DNA from: an uncultured Clostridia bacterium
GTDB taxonomy: Bacteria > Bacillota > Clostridia > Oscillospirales > Ruminococcaceae
Direction of reading: 5' to 3'
Length of the DNA: 64,000 nucleotides
NCBI GenBank assembly: GCA_947624675.1
Contig: CANQLI010000010.1
Location: forward strand, 1-64,000
Part shown: in pieces, positions 54,485 through 62,668 of the stretch
Layout: every line of letters begins with the position of its first letter
Numbering within the stretch: the first letter of the stretch is position 1
The notes under the pieces: model-generated
The model's database searches: none
What the model was told of the DNA's origin: nothing
What the model saw: only the letters and a program-made list of their open reading frames with translations
Position numbers and translations under genes: made by a program

Positions 54485-55639
54485 TCAAAGCGCTCTTACT
54501 CTAATAACATCGTCAACAGCCTTGATAGCTTCTACATCGACACTTCCTGTAATATCGATCATTGAGTATGCGTATTCTCCCTTTGACTTATGAACAAAGT
54601 TTTCTATGTTAGCTCCGCCTTTTCCTATAACAGCAGTTATTTTAGAAATAAACTCAGGAACATTCTTGTGCATAATGCAGAGCATAACATCTCCGGTCTT
54701 TTTAAGCTCAACATTCGGGTAGTTTACGCTATTTACGATATTGCCGTTTTCGATGTAGTCGATGATCTCCTTAGCCGCCATAACAGCACAGTTGTCCTCG
54801 CTCTCAGGAGTTGACGCTCCGAGGTGAGGAATAGCCACAACACCCTTAAGACCGATAATCTCGTCATTGGGAAAGTCGGTAACATAAGCTGCTACCTTAC
54901 CGCTTTCAAGTGCTTTGATAAGCGCCGCTGTATCAACAAGCTCTCCTCTCGCAAAGTTTAAAAGCCTTGCGCCGTCCTTCATCTGCTCAAAGACCTCTGC
55001 GTTTACAGCGCCTTTTGTCTCGGCGTTAAACGGAAGATGAAGAGAAATATAATCGGAATTCTTATAAACCTCGGAAACATCACTTACGACCTCGACCTGT
55101 GGTTTTAAGTGGAGCGCCGCCGTGACCGACAAAAACGGGTCGTAGCCGATAACATTCATACCGAGAGATACCGCAATGTTCGCAAGCTTACCGCCAATCG
55201 CTCCAAGACCTACAAGACCTAAAGTCTTTCCTAGTATCTCAGGACCGGCAAACTGACTCTTTCCTTTTTCGACAAGCTTTCCGACCTCGTCGCCTTTTCC
55301 CTTAAGTCCTTTTGCCCAGTCGATAGCCTCTGACACCTTTCTTGATGCGAGCAAAAGTCCCAAAACTGCAAGCTCCTTTACGGCGTTTGCGTTAGCGCCC
55401 GGAGTATTGAAAACACAAATTCCTTTCTCGGCACAGTCTGCAACAGGAATATTGTTTACTCCCGCACCTGCTCTTGCTATCGCGAGAAGGTTGTCCTTAA
55501 ACTCCATATCGTGCATAGAAGCCGAGCGTACAAGCACAGCATCAGGCGCTTCAATATCATCAGCTACCGAATATTTTGACCTGTCAAAAAGGTCTGTTCC
55601 ACAGGCAGCTATTTTGTTAAGCGTTTTAATATTATACAT
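54485..55639 (-). CDS. serA: D-3-phosphoglycerate dehydrogenase
   Basis: A 384-residue enzyme that oxidises 3-phosphoglycerate to 3-phosphohydroxypyruvate, first step of serine synthesis. NAD-binding GLVGLGAIGGKLANIA, catalytic-region DYISLHLPFN, LLNFARGELVD and the catalytic His in PHLGASTPESE are visible. A C-terminal ACT-like domain (MLCIMHKNVPEFISKITAVI) suggests feedback control by serine. The start moved six codons to MYNIKTLNK with AAAGGA upstream. Downstream of serC in one operon. Confidence 0.95.
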   Translation of the reverse strand: MYNIKTLNKIAACGTDLFDRSKYSVADDIEAPDAVLVRSASMHDMEFKDNLLAIARAGAGVNNIPVADCAEKGICVFNTPGANANAVKELAVLGLLLASRKVSEAIDWAKGLKGKGDEVGKLVEKGKSQFAGPEILGKTLGLVGLGAIGGKLANIAVSLGMNVIGYDPFLSVTAALHLKPQVEVVSDVSEVYKNSDYISLHLPFNAETKGAVNAEVFEQMKDGARLLNFARGELVDTAALIKALESGKVAAYVTDFPNDEIIGLKGVVAIPHLGASTPESEDNCAVMAAKEIIDYIENGNIVNSVNYPNVELKKTGDVMLCIMHKNVPEFISKITAVIGKGGANIENFVHKSKGEYAYSMIDITGSVDVEAIKAVDDVIRVRAL

Positions 55640-55742
55640 TATCCCATATCCTTTCATATAACCGCAACTTTGTCCCGCTCTTTTAAAACGGGCTCCAGGT
55701 CGCTTTCAGAATAACGGGGCGATCCCCCTTAACTATATTGGC

Positions 55743-56825
55743 TTAGCTGTTTTTCGCTTCAAAATCCTTCATAAACTCAACAAGCTTTTTAACTCCCTCA
55801 ATAGGCATAGCATTGTAGATAGAAGCTCTCATACCGCCCACAGTTCTGTGACCTTTAAGGTTTTCAAAGCCTGCTTCCTTAGCTTCCTTGATAAACTTAG
55901 CGTCAAGCTCGTCGTTTCCTGTTACAAACGGGACATTCATAAGTGAACGGCTTTCTTTTTCTACCGTACCCTTAAAGAGCTTGCTCTCATCAAGATAGTC
56001 ATAAAGTATCTTTGCCTTTTCCTCATTTATCTTCTTTCTTTCCTCAAGACCGCCGGTCTTTAACAGCCATTTGAACACCTTTCCGCAGATGTAAATTCCG
56101 TAGCAAGGAGGCGTATTGTAAAGCGAATCGGCATCAGCCTGAGTTTTCCATTTTACCATAGTCGGAGTTCCCTCAAGAACATCGTCCGTTATAAGGTCAT
56201 CTCTTACTATAGCCACAACAACTCCCGCAGGACCAACATTTTTCTGAACACCCGCGTAAATAACTCCGTACTTTGTAACATCTACCGGCTCGGATAAAAA
56301 GCATGACGACTGATCTGCGACCAAAAGCTTGCCTTTTGTATTCGGAAGCTCTTTAAATTTTGTTCCGTAAATAGTGTTGTTCTCGCAGATATAAACATAA
56401 TCCATATCATCCGTTATCGGCAGATTGCTGCAGTCGGGAATATAAGAAAATGTCTTGTCGGCACTTGATGCAAGCTCTACCGCTTCTCCGAAAATCTTAG
56501 CCTCGGCAAAAGCTTTTTTAGCCCACTGACCGGTAAGTATGTAACCTGCCTTTCGGTTTTTCATAAGATTCATCGGCACTGCCGCAAACTGGAGCGAAGC
56601 TCCTCCCTGTAAAAACATTACCTTATAATTATCAGGAATTTTCATAAGCTTGCGAAGATCAGCCTCCGCTTCCTTAATAATAGTATCAAAAACCTTTGAA
56701 CGATGGCTCATCTCCATTACGCTCATTCCGCAACCCCTGTAATCAAGCATTTCGTCAGCGGCTTCTTTTAATACCTCTTCCGGCAAAACCGCTGGGCCTG
56801 CCGAAAAATTATAAACCCTTGCCAT
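55743..56825 (-). CDS. serC: phosphoserine aminotransferase
   Basis: A 360-residue PLP enzyme converting 3-phosphohydroxypyruvate and glutamate to phosphoserine. It starts MARVYNFSAGPAVLPEEVLK; MFLQGGASLQFAAVPMNLM and the PLP lysine region YAGVQKNVGPAGVVV are typical. The start was moved 15 codons to the ATG with GGAGG 7 nt upstream. First gene of serC-serA; serB is not in the window. Confidence 0.97.
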   Translation of the reverse strand: MARVYNFSAGPAVLPEEVLKEAADEMLDYRGCGMSVMEMSHRSKVFDTIIKEAEADLRKLMKIPDNYKVMFLQGGASLQFAAVPMNLMKNRKAGYILTGQWAKKAFAEAKIFGEAVELASSADKTFSYIPDCSNLPITDDMDYVYICENNTIYGTKFKELPNTKGKLLVADQSSCFLSEPVDVTKYGVIYAGVQKNVGPAGVVVAIVRDDLITDDVLEGTPTMVKWKTQADADSLYNTPPCYGIYICGKVFKWLLKTGGLEERKKINEEKAKILYDYLDESKLFKGTVEKESRSLMNVPFVTGNDELDAKFIKEAKEAGFENLKGHRTVGGMRASIYNAMPIEGVKKLVEFMKDFEAKNS

Positions 56826-56860
56826 AAAAGCATCCTCCTTATAAATAATAACATAAAATA

Positions 56861-56889
56861 ATTTTATCATTTAATTATGCCAAAGTCAA
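56861..56889 (-). promoter_or_regulatory. serC-serA promoter
   Basis: TTGACT (56884-56889), a 17-nt spacer and TAAAAT (56861-56866) on the minus strand, 35 nt before the start. Confidence 0.75.
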
Positions 56890-56934
56890 GAATTATTGTA
56901 AATATTCGTTAAAAAATCATTTTAATTACAAAAG

Positions 56935-57063
56935 CTAATCTTGAATTTTTTTCATATCCCTCTACTAATAGGCTGTTTTTAGGAAAAAATGTACGCAAAC
57001 GTACATTTTTAATAAAATAAATACAGTTTATTTACATAAAATTCATAATATTCATTGTTTGTT
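56935..57063 (-). repeat. dispersed repeat, copy 2 (hairpin core)
   Basis: Minus-strand counterpart of the repeat at 24452-24586. The 27-base hairpin core (56983-57009, arms AATGTACG/CGTACATT plus T-run and CCT) is identical. It lies upstream of the serC promoter and, unlike copy 1, in the same orientation as the gene below it. Confidence 0.7.
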
Positions 57064-57162
57064 CATATTTATAAAACACTTTTTACTTATCAATTTGAAA
57101 AAATTTAAAATAAGGAAGTTATAGTATGACGCTCTTGTTTATATTTTCCCAATAAATGAAGC

Positions 57163-57190
57163 AAGGCACCCCCTACAATCAGGATGCCTT
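57163..57190. terminator. weak hairpin downstream of the 57.3-kb membrane gene
   Basis: AAGGCA/TGCCTT outer stem with inner CCT/AGG. T-runs on either side are interrupted, so terminator activity is uncertain. The remaining gap 57064-57268 shows nothing else. Confidence 0.35.
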
Positions 57191-57268
57191 TGTTCTTGTT
57201 TTGCAATAATGCTCAAAATCTTATGCATTATGTACAGAAAGATAAGAAATATGTTTATCTATTGTTTG

Positions 57269-57910
57269 TTAATTATGTTTTAGTTTTTTTGTGCTTTTTA
57301 CTACCATTGTAACTGAAATGCTTACAATAATCATAAATACCGCCGTGCCAACACAATTTCCCATTATAATTTTGAACTTTCTATTATTGCCAAAAGCGGA
57401 GATCATCGCTGATTGAAGCGAATAAACAGAAATAGCAGCAACAGCAAGGTTGAGTGCCACACTTGCCGAGAGAATCGGGTTGTTGTATTTCCGACAAATA
57501 ATGATATTTCGTATGGCACTGATAACCGCATAAAAAGTATATGTTGCCATAGCATAAATCATATAGCCGGGATAGGTGATCGTATAATTCATATAGATAG
57601 TAATACAATGGATACCAATTAAAACAAAAGTTAAAATCATCATTACAATCGCGCTTATACGATATTTTTTCCATCTTTTTTTGTTATCATCCTGCTTGTA
57701 TCCGTGCATCAGAGTAAAACGAATGATACTAAGTATAATGTAGTAAAAAGCCAGAGTCCCCAACCAAATTGAGTGCATTACGATTCCCCTGATTGCACTA
57801 AACAGCGCATATCCAATGTTTACAGTAAGATTTATATATAAAATAGCCTCGGATCTAAACCGTAGATCCCGACGGTATTTAGCCACGACGGTTTTCAGTT
57901 GATCCCTCAT
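57269..57910 (-). CDS. six-helix membrane protein of unknown function
   Basis: A 213-residue protein with about six hydrophobic helices (AILYINLTVNIGYALFSAI, GTLAFYYIILSIIRFTL, AIVMMILTFVLIGIHCITI, IYAMATYTFYAVISAIRNII, PILSASVALNLAVAAISVY, CVGTAVFMIIVSISVTMVV) and basic ends. I recognise no family. The ATG overlaps the TetR stop by four bases, so the two are coupled. Its expression is probably controlled by that regulator. Confidence 0.65.
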   Translation of the reverse strand: MRDQLKTVVAKYRRDLRFRSEAILYINLTVNIGYALFSAIRGIVMHSIWLGTLAFYYIILSIIRFTLMHGYKQDDNKKRWKKYRISAIVMMILTFVLIGIHCITIYMNYTITYPGYMIYAMATYTFYAVISAIRNIIICRKYNNPILSASVALNLAVAAISVYSLQSAMISAFGNNRKFKIIMGNCVGTAVFMIIVSISVTMVVKSTKKLKHN

Positions 57911-58545
57911 TTTTTTATCTTGCTTCCTATGTGCTTATTGAGATAAGACAGGTGTTCTTCTCTCCCATTAGGAAAAACGCATTGCATACAGATATTGATG
58001 ATTTTTTCAATAGAGGTATTGCAATTGTTTTTTATCCACTCCGCCACAATGGCCATTAGCCCGGAAACATAGAAGGAAATAATATAAGGCTTTTCCGCAT
58101 CCTGAAAATGAAACCTATCAAGTACCGGCGAAAATATATTTTTGAACAATGCGTTAAAAGTCTTTTCCGCATTTAGTGCTGTCGGATGGGATAACACCAC
58201 TTTAAACAAACGCCTGTTTTCCACTACAAATTCAAAGTAAGGTTTCAGATAATCCGGTGAAATAAAAATAAGTTCTTCCAAATTTGCTGATGCCAAACTA
58301 TTCGATATATCTGTGTAGTTTTTATTATATTGATTAAAACACTTCTTATTGGTGTATTCCGAACATTCATCCAACAAGTCAGCTATCGTTTCATAGTGCA
58401 AATAAAAGGTGGAACGATTGACCCCAGCTTCTTCACAAATTTCTTTAACTGTGATGTATTCAAAGTCTTTTTTCTCAAGCAGTTTTATTAAAGCTTCATC
58501 CATTCTAACCGCAGTATTATAGTACTTGCTTTCGGATTTGTTCAC
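57907..58545 (-). CDS. TetR/AcrR-family transcriptional regulator
   Basis: A 212-residue regulator with an N-terminal helix-turn-helix (EYITVKEICEEAGVNRSTFY at about 24-43) and a helical ligand-binding domain with a TetR_C_33-like end. It lies between two membrane-protein genes of one operon and probably represses that operon through the dyad at 59002-59027. Confidence 0.85.
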   Translation of the reverse strand: MNKSESKYYNTAVRMDEALIKLLEKKDFEYITVKEICEEAGVNRSTFYLHYETIADLLDECSEYTNKKCFNQYNKNYTDISNSLASANLEELIFISPDYLKPYFEFVVENRRLFKVVLSHPTALNAEKTFNALFKNIFSPVLDRFHFQDAEKPYIISFYVSGLMAIVAEWIKNNCNTSIEKIINICMQCVFPNGREEHLSYLNKHIGSKIKK

Positions 58546-58578
58546 TCATTCCACCCCTTTCTATAACACTATTTAATT

Positions 58579-58941
58579 CTAGCTTTTGTTTTCACCTGAG
58601 ATTTTCGTGGCAAGACGGATAATATCTCCGGCATATTTATTTTTCCGACTCTGTAAAAACCTTTTATAAATGGGATAGTTTACGCACATACCGACAAAAC
58701 CGATCACGCCAACTATGATCCCAAATACCATAAAAGCAGTAGTTCCGTTACCAATCACCTTCATTGAAAGGCACATACCTACCCCTGCAATTAAAGATGC
58801 AATGATCCCAAATGTGAAAGTAAAAATTTCCGCTGGAATCTTTACGGCTTTATCCAGCTTTCTGAGTGCAACCACTTTTGACGAACTCTTATTTGAATAC
58901 TCATTTACGATTGCCTCTGCATAAATTTTGTCTGTGTTCAT
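58579..58941 (-). CDS. small two-helix membrane protein of unknown function
   Basis: A 120-residue protein: charged N-terminus (about 38 residues), two membrane helices (EIFTFTFGIIASLIAGVGM near 38-56 and AFMVFGIIVGVIGFVGMCVN near 69-88), and a basic tail. No family recognised. First gene of the TetR operon, with GGAGGT 7 nt before the ATG. Confidence 0.65.
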   Translation of the reverse strand: MNTDKIYAEAIVNEYSNKSSSKVVALRKLDKAVKIPAEIFTFTFGIIASLIAGVGMCLSMKVIGNGTTAFMVFGIIVGVIGFVGMCVNYPIYKRFLQSRKNKYAGDIIRLATKISGENKS

Positions 58942-58973
58942 TTAAAATTACCTCCTATTGTTTTGGTAATTTC

Positions 58974-59002
58974 ATTGTACCAAGATTTTCGGGTAAACTA
59001 AA
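58974..59002 (-). promoter_or_regulatory. promoter of the TetR operon
   Basis: TACAAT (58974-58979) with TTTAGT 17 nt upstream (58997-59002) on the minus strand; the -35 is weak and touches the dyad. Confidence 0.5.
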
Positions 59003-59027
59003 CAACACAGTTTTTACTTTGTGTTGT
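59002..59027. promoter_or_regulatory. dyad, candidate TetR operator
   Basis: A perfect inverted repeat ACAACACA / TGTGTTGT with a 10-base spacer directly at the -35 of the operon that encodes a TetR regulator. Confidence 0.55.
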
Positions 59028-59088
59028 ATTGAAATAATTTCTTCTCGAGTCAGTGAACTTTATTATTTAACGGGATCACAAAATCTAA

Positions 59089-59120
59089 AAAGAGGCAACT
59101 TCCTTACAAAGTGCCTCTTT
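59089..59120 (-). terminator. terminator of the LysR-nfnA-nfnB operon
   Basis: AAAGAGGC/GCCTCTTT with an inner ACTT/AAGT pairing and one bulge; on the minus strand TTTTAGATTTT follows. Confidence 0.82.
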
Positions 59121-59147
59121 ACTGCATCACCTATGATAAATTACCTT

Positions 59148-60539
59148 TTAAGCATTCTTTGATTTTATATATTCGTCCATAGCCTTAGCGGCGGTCTTTC
59201 CTGCTCCCATTGCGAGAATTACTGTCGCAGCGCCCGTTACAGCGTCGCCTCCGGCAAATACGCCCTCTCTTGAAGTCTGACCGTTCTCGTCCGCGATGAT
59301 CCCTCCCCACTTCTGGGTATCAAGACCCTCGGTGGTGTTCCTTATGAGCGGATTCGGAGATGTTCCGATCGACATTATAACACAGTCAACATCAAGAACG
59401 AACTCGCTTCCCTCTTTTACGACAGGGCGGCGTCTTCCTGACTCGTCCGGCTCGCCGAGCTCCATCTCAACACACCTCATACCCTTTACGCACTTATGCT
59501 CGTCGCCAAGTATCTCGACAGGGTTGTTCAGAGTCTTGAAGATTATTTCCTCTTCCTCTGCGTGCTCTATCTCCTCATTTCTCGCCGGCATTTCCTCCTT
59601 GCCCCTGCGGTAAACTATGTATACATTTTCTGCGCCAAGTCTTTTCGCACACCTTGCTGCGTCCATAGCAACATTTCCGCCGCCAACTACCGCAACATTT
59701 TTTGCGCTCATTATCGGTGTGTCACTGTCCGGGAGATACGCCTTCATTAGGTTTGTTCTTGTGAGATATTCGTTTGCGGAATAAACTCCCTTAAGATTTT
59801 CTCCCGGAATATTCATAAACCTCGGCAGCCCTGCTCCCGAACCGATAAATATCGCCTCATAACCCTTTTCAAAAAGCTCGTCAACCGTTATCGTTCTTCC
59901 TATTACCGAGTTAGTATTTATCTCTACTCCGAGTGCTTTGAGATTTTCTATTTCCTTTTGAACGATAGCCTTTGGCAGACGAAATTCAGGAATTCCGTAC
60001 ACTAAAACTCCTCCGGCTAGATGCAACGCCTCAAACACCGTTACCTTATAACCCATTCTGGCAAGGTCTCCGGCACAGGTAAGACCTGAGGGTCCCGCAC
60101 CGATAACAGCCGCCTTATGTCCGTTTTGCTCAGGCTTCTGAGGCATTCCCTTAAAGTTTGCCATATGCCAGTCGGCGACAAATCTTTCAAGCCTTCCTAT
60201 TGCAACAGGCTCGCCCTTTATACCTCTTACGCACTTGCTCTCGCACTGTGTTTCCTGAGGACACACTCTTCCGCATACCGCAGGAAGTGATGATGACCTT
60301 GATATTATCTGATATGCGCCTTCAAAATCGCCCTCCTTTACCTTTGCGATAAAATTGGGAATATCTATCGCCACAGGACATCCTCCGACACAAGGATGGT
60401 TTTTACAGCCAAGACACCTGTTTGCCTCATCTATCGCCTGTTCCTCGGTATATCCTAAAGCAACCTCTTTAAAGTTTTTGTTCCTTACAAGGGGCTCCTG
60501 AACGGGCATAGGATTTTTTACAAGACTCATATTCGCCAT
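59148..60539 (-). CDS. nfnB: NfnB-like NADPH-dependent oxidoreductase (GltA-type)
   Basis: A 463-residue flavoprotein of the glutamate-synthase small-subunit type. The N-terminal iron-sulfur domain has cysteines at 42, 45, 50, 54 and 89, 93, 99, 103; FAD-binding GAGPSGLTCAGDLARMGY and a second nucleotide site VVGGGNVAMDAARCAKRLG follow. Next to an NfnA-like gene it is best read as the large subunit of electron-bifurcating NADH-dependent ferredoxin:NADP oxidoreductase. A role as plain glutamate synthase subunit is less likely because no large subunit is nearby. Two bases after nfnA. Confidence 0.85.
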   Translation of the reverse strand: MANMSLVKNPMPVQEPLVRNKNFKEVALGYTEEQAIDEANRCLGCKNHPCVGGCPVAIDIPNFIAKVKEGDFEGAYQIISRSSSLPAVCGRVCPQETQCESKCVRGIKGEPVAIGRLERFVADWHMANFKGMPQKPEQNGHKAAVIGAGPSGLTCAGDLARMGYKVTVFEALHLAGGVLVYGIPEFRLPKAIVQKEIENLKALGVEINTNSVIGRTITVDELFEKGYEAIFIGSGAGLPRFMNIPGENLKGVYSANEYLTRTNLMKAYLPDSDTPIMSAKNVAVVGGGNVAMDAARCAKRLGAENVYIVYRRGKEEMPARNEEIEHAEEEEIIFKTLNNPVEILGDEHKCVKGMRCVEMELGEPDESGRRRPVVKEGSEFVLDVDCVIMSIGTSPNPLIRNTTEGLDTQKWGGIIADENGQTSREGVFAGGDAVTGAATVILAMGAGKTAAKAMDEYIKSKNA

Positions 60540-60541
60540 TT

Positions 60542-61384
60542 TCAGTTTACCTCCTTTTTAAAAAGATTGCATTCTTCTTCGTATCTTTTTCTTTCAAATT
60601 CCTTATACATATTCGACCTCTCCATCGCTTCGTCAAAATCGACAAGATGACCGTCAAAATCAGGTCCGTCAACACAGGCAAACTTTGTTTCGCCGCCTAC
60701 GCTAAGACGACAGCCGCCGCACATTCCTGTTCCGTCGATCATTATCGGATTCATCGAAACCACTGTTTTGATGCCATATTCCTTTGTCAGCGCACAGACG
60801 AACTTCATCATTATAAGCGGCCCTATCGTAATAACCTCATCGTACTTCTCGCCGGAATCTATAAGCTTCTTTAAGGCGTCTGTGACAAGTCCCTTTTCTC
60901 CGCAGCTTCCGTCATCCGTCATAAGACATAGCTTATCAGATACCTTGTCAAACTCGCTTTCAAGAATAACAAGGTCCTTATTTCTGAAGCCCACAACAGA
61001 ATGTACCTCGCAGCCGTTGTTATGCAGCTTCTTAGCTATCGGATACGCAATAGCACATCCCACTCCTCCGCCGACAACGGCAACCTTTTTAAGTCCCTCT
61101 GTATGTGACGCGACACCGAGCGGACCGACAAAATCACATATGTATTCTCCCTCTTCCTTACAGTCGAGCTTTTTGGTAGTTGCGCCGACTATCTGAAAGA
61201 TTATTGTAACAGTTCCTTTATCCCTGTCAAAATCGGCAACTGTAAGCGGGATCCTCTCTCCCTTTTCATCGACACGCAAAATTATAAACTGTCCCGGCTC
61301 TGCTTTTTCAGCGACTGCCGAAGCTTCTATCTCCATCAATGTAACAGTCGGATTAAGCCTCTCTTTTTTAATGATTTTATACAT
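60542..61384 (-). CDS. nfnA: NfnA-like FAD/NAD-binding oxidoreductase
   Basis: A 280-residue protein of the dihydroorotate-dehydrogenase electron-transfer/sulfide-dehydrogenase type. It has an FAD-binding barrel (RIPLTVADFD), an NAD site (VAVVGGGVGCAIAYPIAKKL) and a [2Fe-2S] site near the C-terminus with D218, C222, C225 and C237 (DGTGMCGGCRLSVGGETKFA). This Asp/Cys3 ligation is a feature of NfnA. With nfnB it would couple NADH and reduced ferredoxin to NADPH formation in the cytoplasm. Preceded by a LysR gene 43 nt upstream. Confidence 0.86.
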   Translation of the reverse strand: MYKIIKKERLNPTVTLMEIEASAVAEKAEPGQFIILRVDEKGERIPLTVADFDRDKGTVTIIFQIVGATTKKLDCKEEGEYICDFVGPLGVASHTEGLKKVAVVGGGVGCAIAYPIAKKLHNNGCEVHSVVGFRNKDLVILESEFDKVSDKLCLMTDDGSCGEKGLVTDALKKLIDSGEKYDEVITIGPLIMMKFVCALTKEYGIKTVVSMNPIMIDGTGMCGGCRLSVGGETKFACVDGPDFDGHLVDFDEAMERSNMYKEFERKRYEEECNLFKKEVN

Positions 61385-61427
61385 AAAAGATTCTCCTCTC
61401 TTGATATTTCATAATTTTAATAAACCT

Positions 61428-62363
61428 CTATTCTTTAGTTTCTGAAAACTTAAGCTTTGAAATAACATCATTTAAAACAGAAATAAATTTATTGTCATAC
61501 CTTGTAAGCGCATAGTCCTTTCTATATATCAGAACATCCTTTACCCTTCTTTTCAGGTCCGAGCAGCTAACCTCTTTTATCCCTGTTTTTTTTAGTATCT
61601 CCTCGGGTATCTTTGACGCCCACATATATGTGTCGGGTACATTTGTTAAAATTTCAAAACGGCTTTCTCTGTCCCGAGCAGAGATCTGTCTCAGCGAACG
61701 CCTTCCCGACAAGCCAAAGGACAAGGGGGAATTATGTATCGCCCCGGCATCTGAGCAAACGACCTCAGTCAAGCCGGAAAGCTGTGCATTAGTCACAGTT
61801 TCCTTTTCTCTTAGCCTGTTTTTATCCGAAAGAAGAACGCTTAACTCATATTCCCATAATACCTCGCTTTTTAAGTTCTTTTCACTTAAAAGCGACATAT
61901 AGAACTGATCATAATTGTTTTCTACCCTGATTATACCGAGATTATATTCACCTATCGTTATTGAGTTTATTACCTCATCGGTATTATCTTCCTTTAAGCT
62001 TACATTAAGACCGTTTTCAGTATTAAGATCTTTCAAAAACTCAGCTGCGGCATACGAAATATATGCCGATTCAGAAAATAAAAGACTAAAGCTTATACTT
62101 CCCCTTCGTCTTTCCGTATAAATTGACTCTATCTTATTTATCTGTACAAGTATACTTTTTGCATACTGCAAAAACTCAAGACCCTTATCGGTCGGTGTAA
62201 CCCCTTTTGAGCTTCGTTTGAATATTTTAAACCCAAGCTCTGTTTCCATATCCTTGATCGCTTTGCTAAGATTCGGCTGACCCATAAAAAGATTTTCAGC
62301 CGCCCTAGTTATTGATCCGGTATGCTCGACCTCAACTATATATTTGAGATGCTGTAAATTCAA
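61428..62363 (-). CDS. LysR-family transcriptional regulator
   Basis: A 311-residue regulator: N-terminal winged helix (LQHLKYIVEVEHTGSITRAA, FMGQPNLSKAIKDMETELGF), then a substrate-binding domain from about 92. The start codon is TTG with GGAGG 7 nt upstream. It is in the same orientation as nfnAB and probably cotranscribed, which is unusual since LysR genes more often diverge from their targets. Confidence 0.87.
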   Translation of the reverse strand: MNLQHLKYIVEVEHTGSITRAAENLFMGQPNLSKAIKDMETELGFKIFKRSSKGVTPTDKGLEFLQYAKSILVQINKIESIYTERRRGSISFSLLFSESAYISYAAAEFLKDLNTENGLNVSLKEDNTDEVINSITIGEYNLGIIRVENNYDQFYMSLLSEKNLKSEVLWEYELSVLLSDKNRLREKETVTNAQLSGLTEVVCSDAGAIHNSPLSFGLSGRRSLRQISARDRESRFEILTNVPDTYMWASKIPEEILKKTGIKEVSCSDLKRRVKDVLIYRKDYALTRYDNKFISVLNDVISKLKFSETKE

Positions 62364-62396
62364 TGTCAGCCCTCCTTACAAATGCAGACCATTATT

Positions 62397-62425
62397 ATTA
62401 TACAATACCGTTTCGGCTATGTCAA
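62397..62425 (-). promoter_or_regulatory. perfect consensus promoter of LysR-nfnAB
   Basis: TTGACA (62420-62425), a 17-nt spacer and TATAAT (62397-62402) on the minus strand, 33 nt before the LysR TTG start. Confidence 0.88.
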
Positions 62426-62539
62426 TAATCATATGGCAAAAGGATTTATAATGCATTTTTAATTCAAATATTTTACAAGATCACTTCATTTTTGCCTGAA
62501 ATAAAGCTTTCCGACTTTATAATCCTTCTGAAAATTGAA

Positions 62540-62562
62540 AAAGCTCCCAATTAAGGAGCTTT
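62540..62562 (-). terminator. terminator after the pullulanase gene
   Basis: AAAGCTCC/GGAGCTTT stem with a seven-base loop; on the minus strand TTTTTCAATTTT follows. Confidence 0.8.
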
Positions 62563-62661
62563 ATAAATAAGTGACATCGCCCCGTCATTGTGAACATCCA
62601 CGATGTCAACTCCATTATAGACGGGGACATATATCGTAGTTATATTAAAGCGCTTTTGCAT
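62551..62661 (-). CDS. possible 36-residue small ORF after pulA
   Basis: ATG to stop, coding MQKRFNITTIYVPVYNGVDI then a segment ending LIYKAP. It starts seven bases after the pullulanase stop codon and ends inside the terminator hairpin. The residue pattern looks protein-like, but there is no good Shine-Dalgarno, so it may be a remnant or fortuitous. Confidence 0.25.
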   Translation of the reverse strand: MQKRFNITTIYVPVYNGVDIVDVHNDGAMSLIYKAP

Positions 62662-62668
62662 ATACCGA

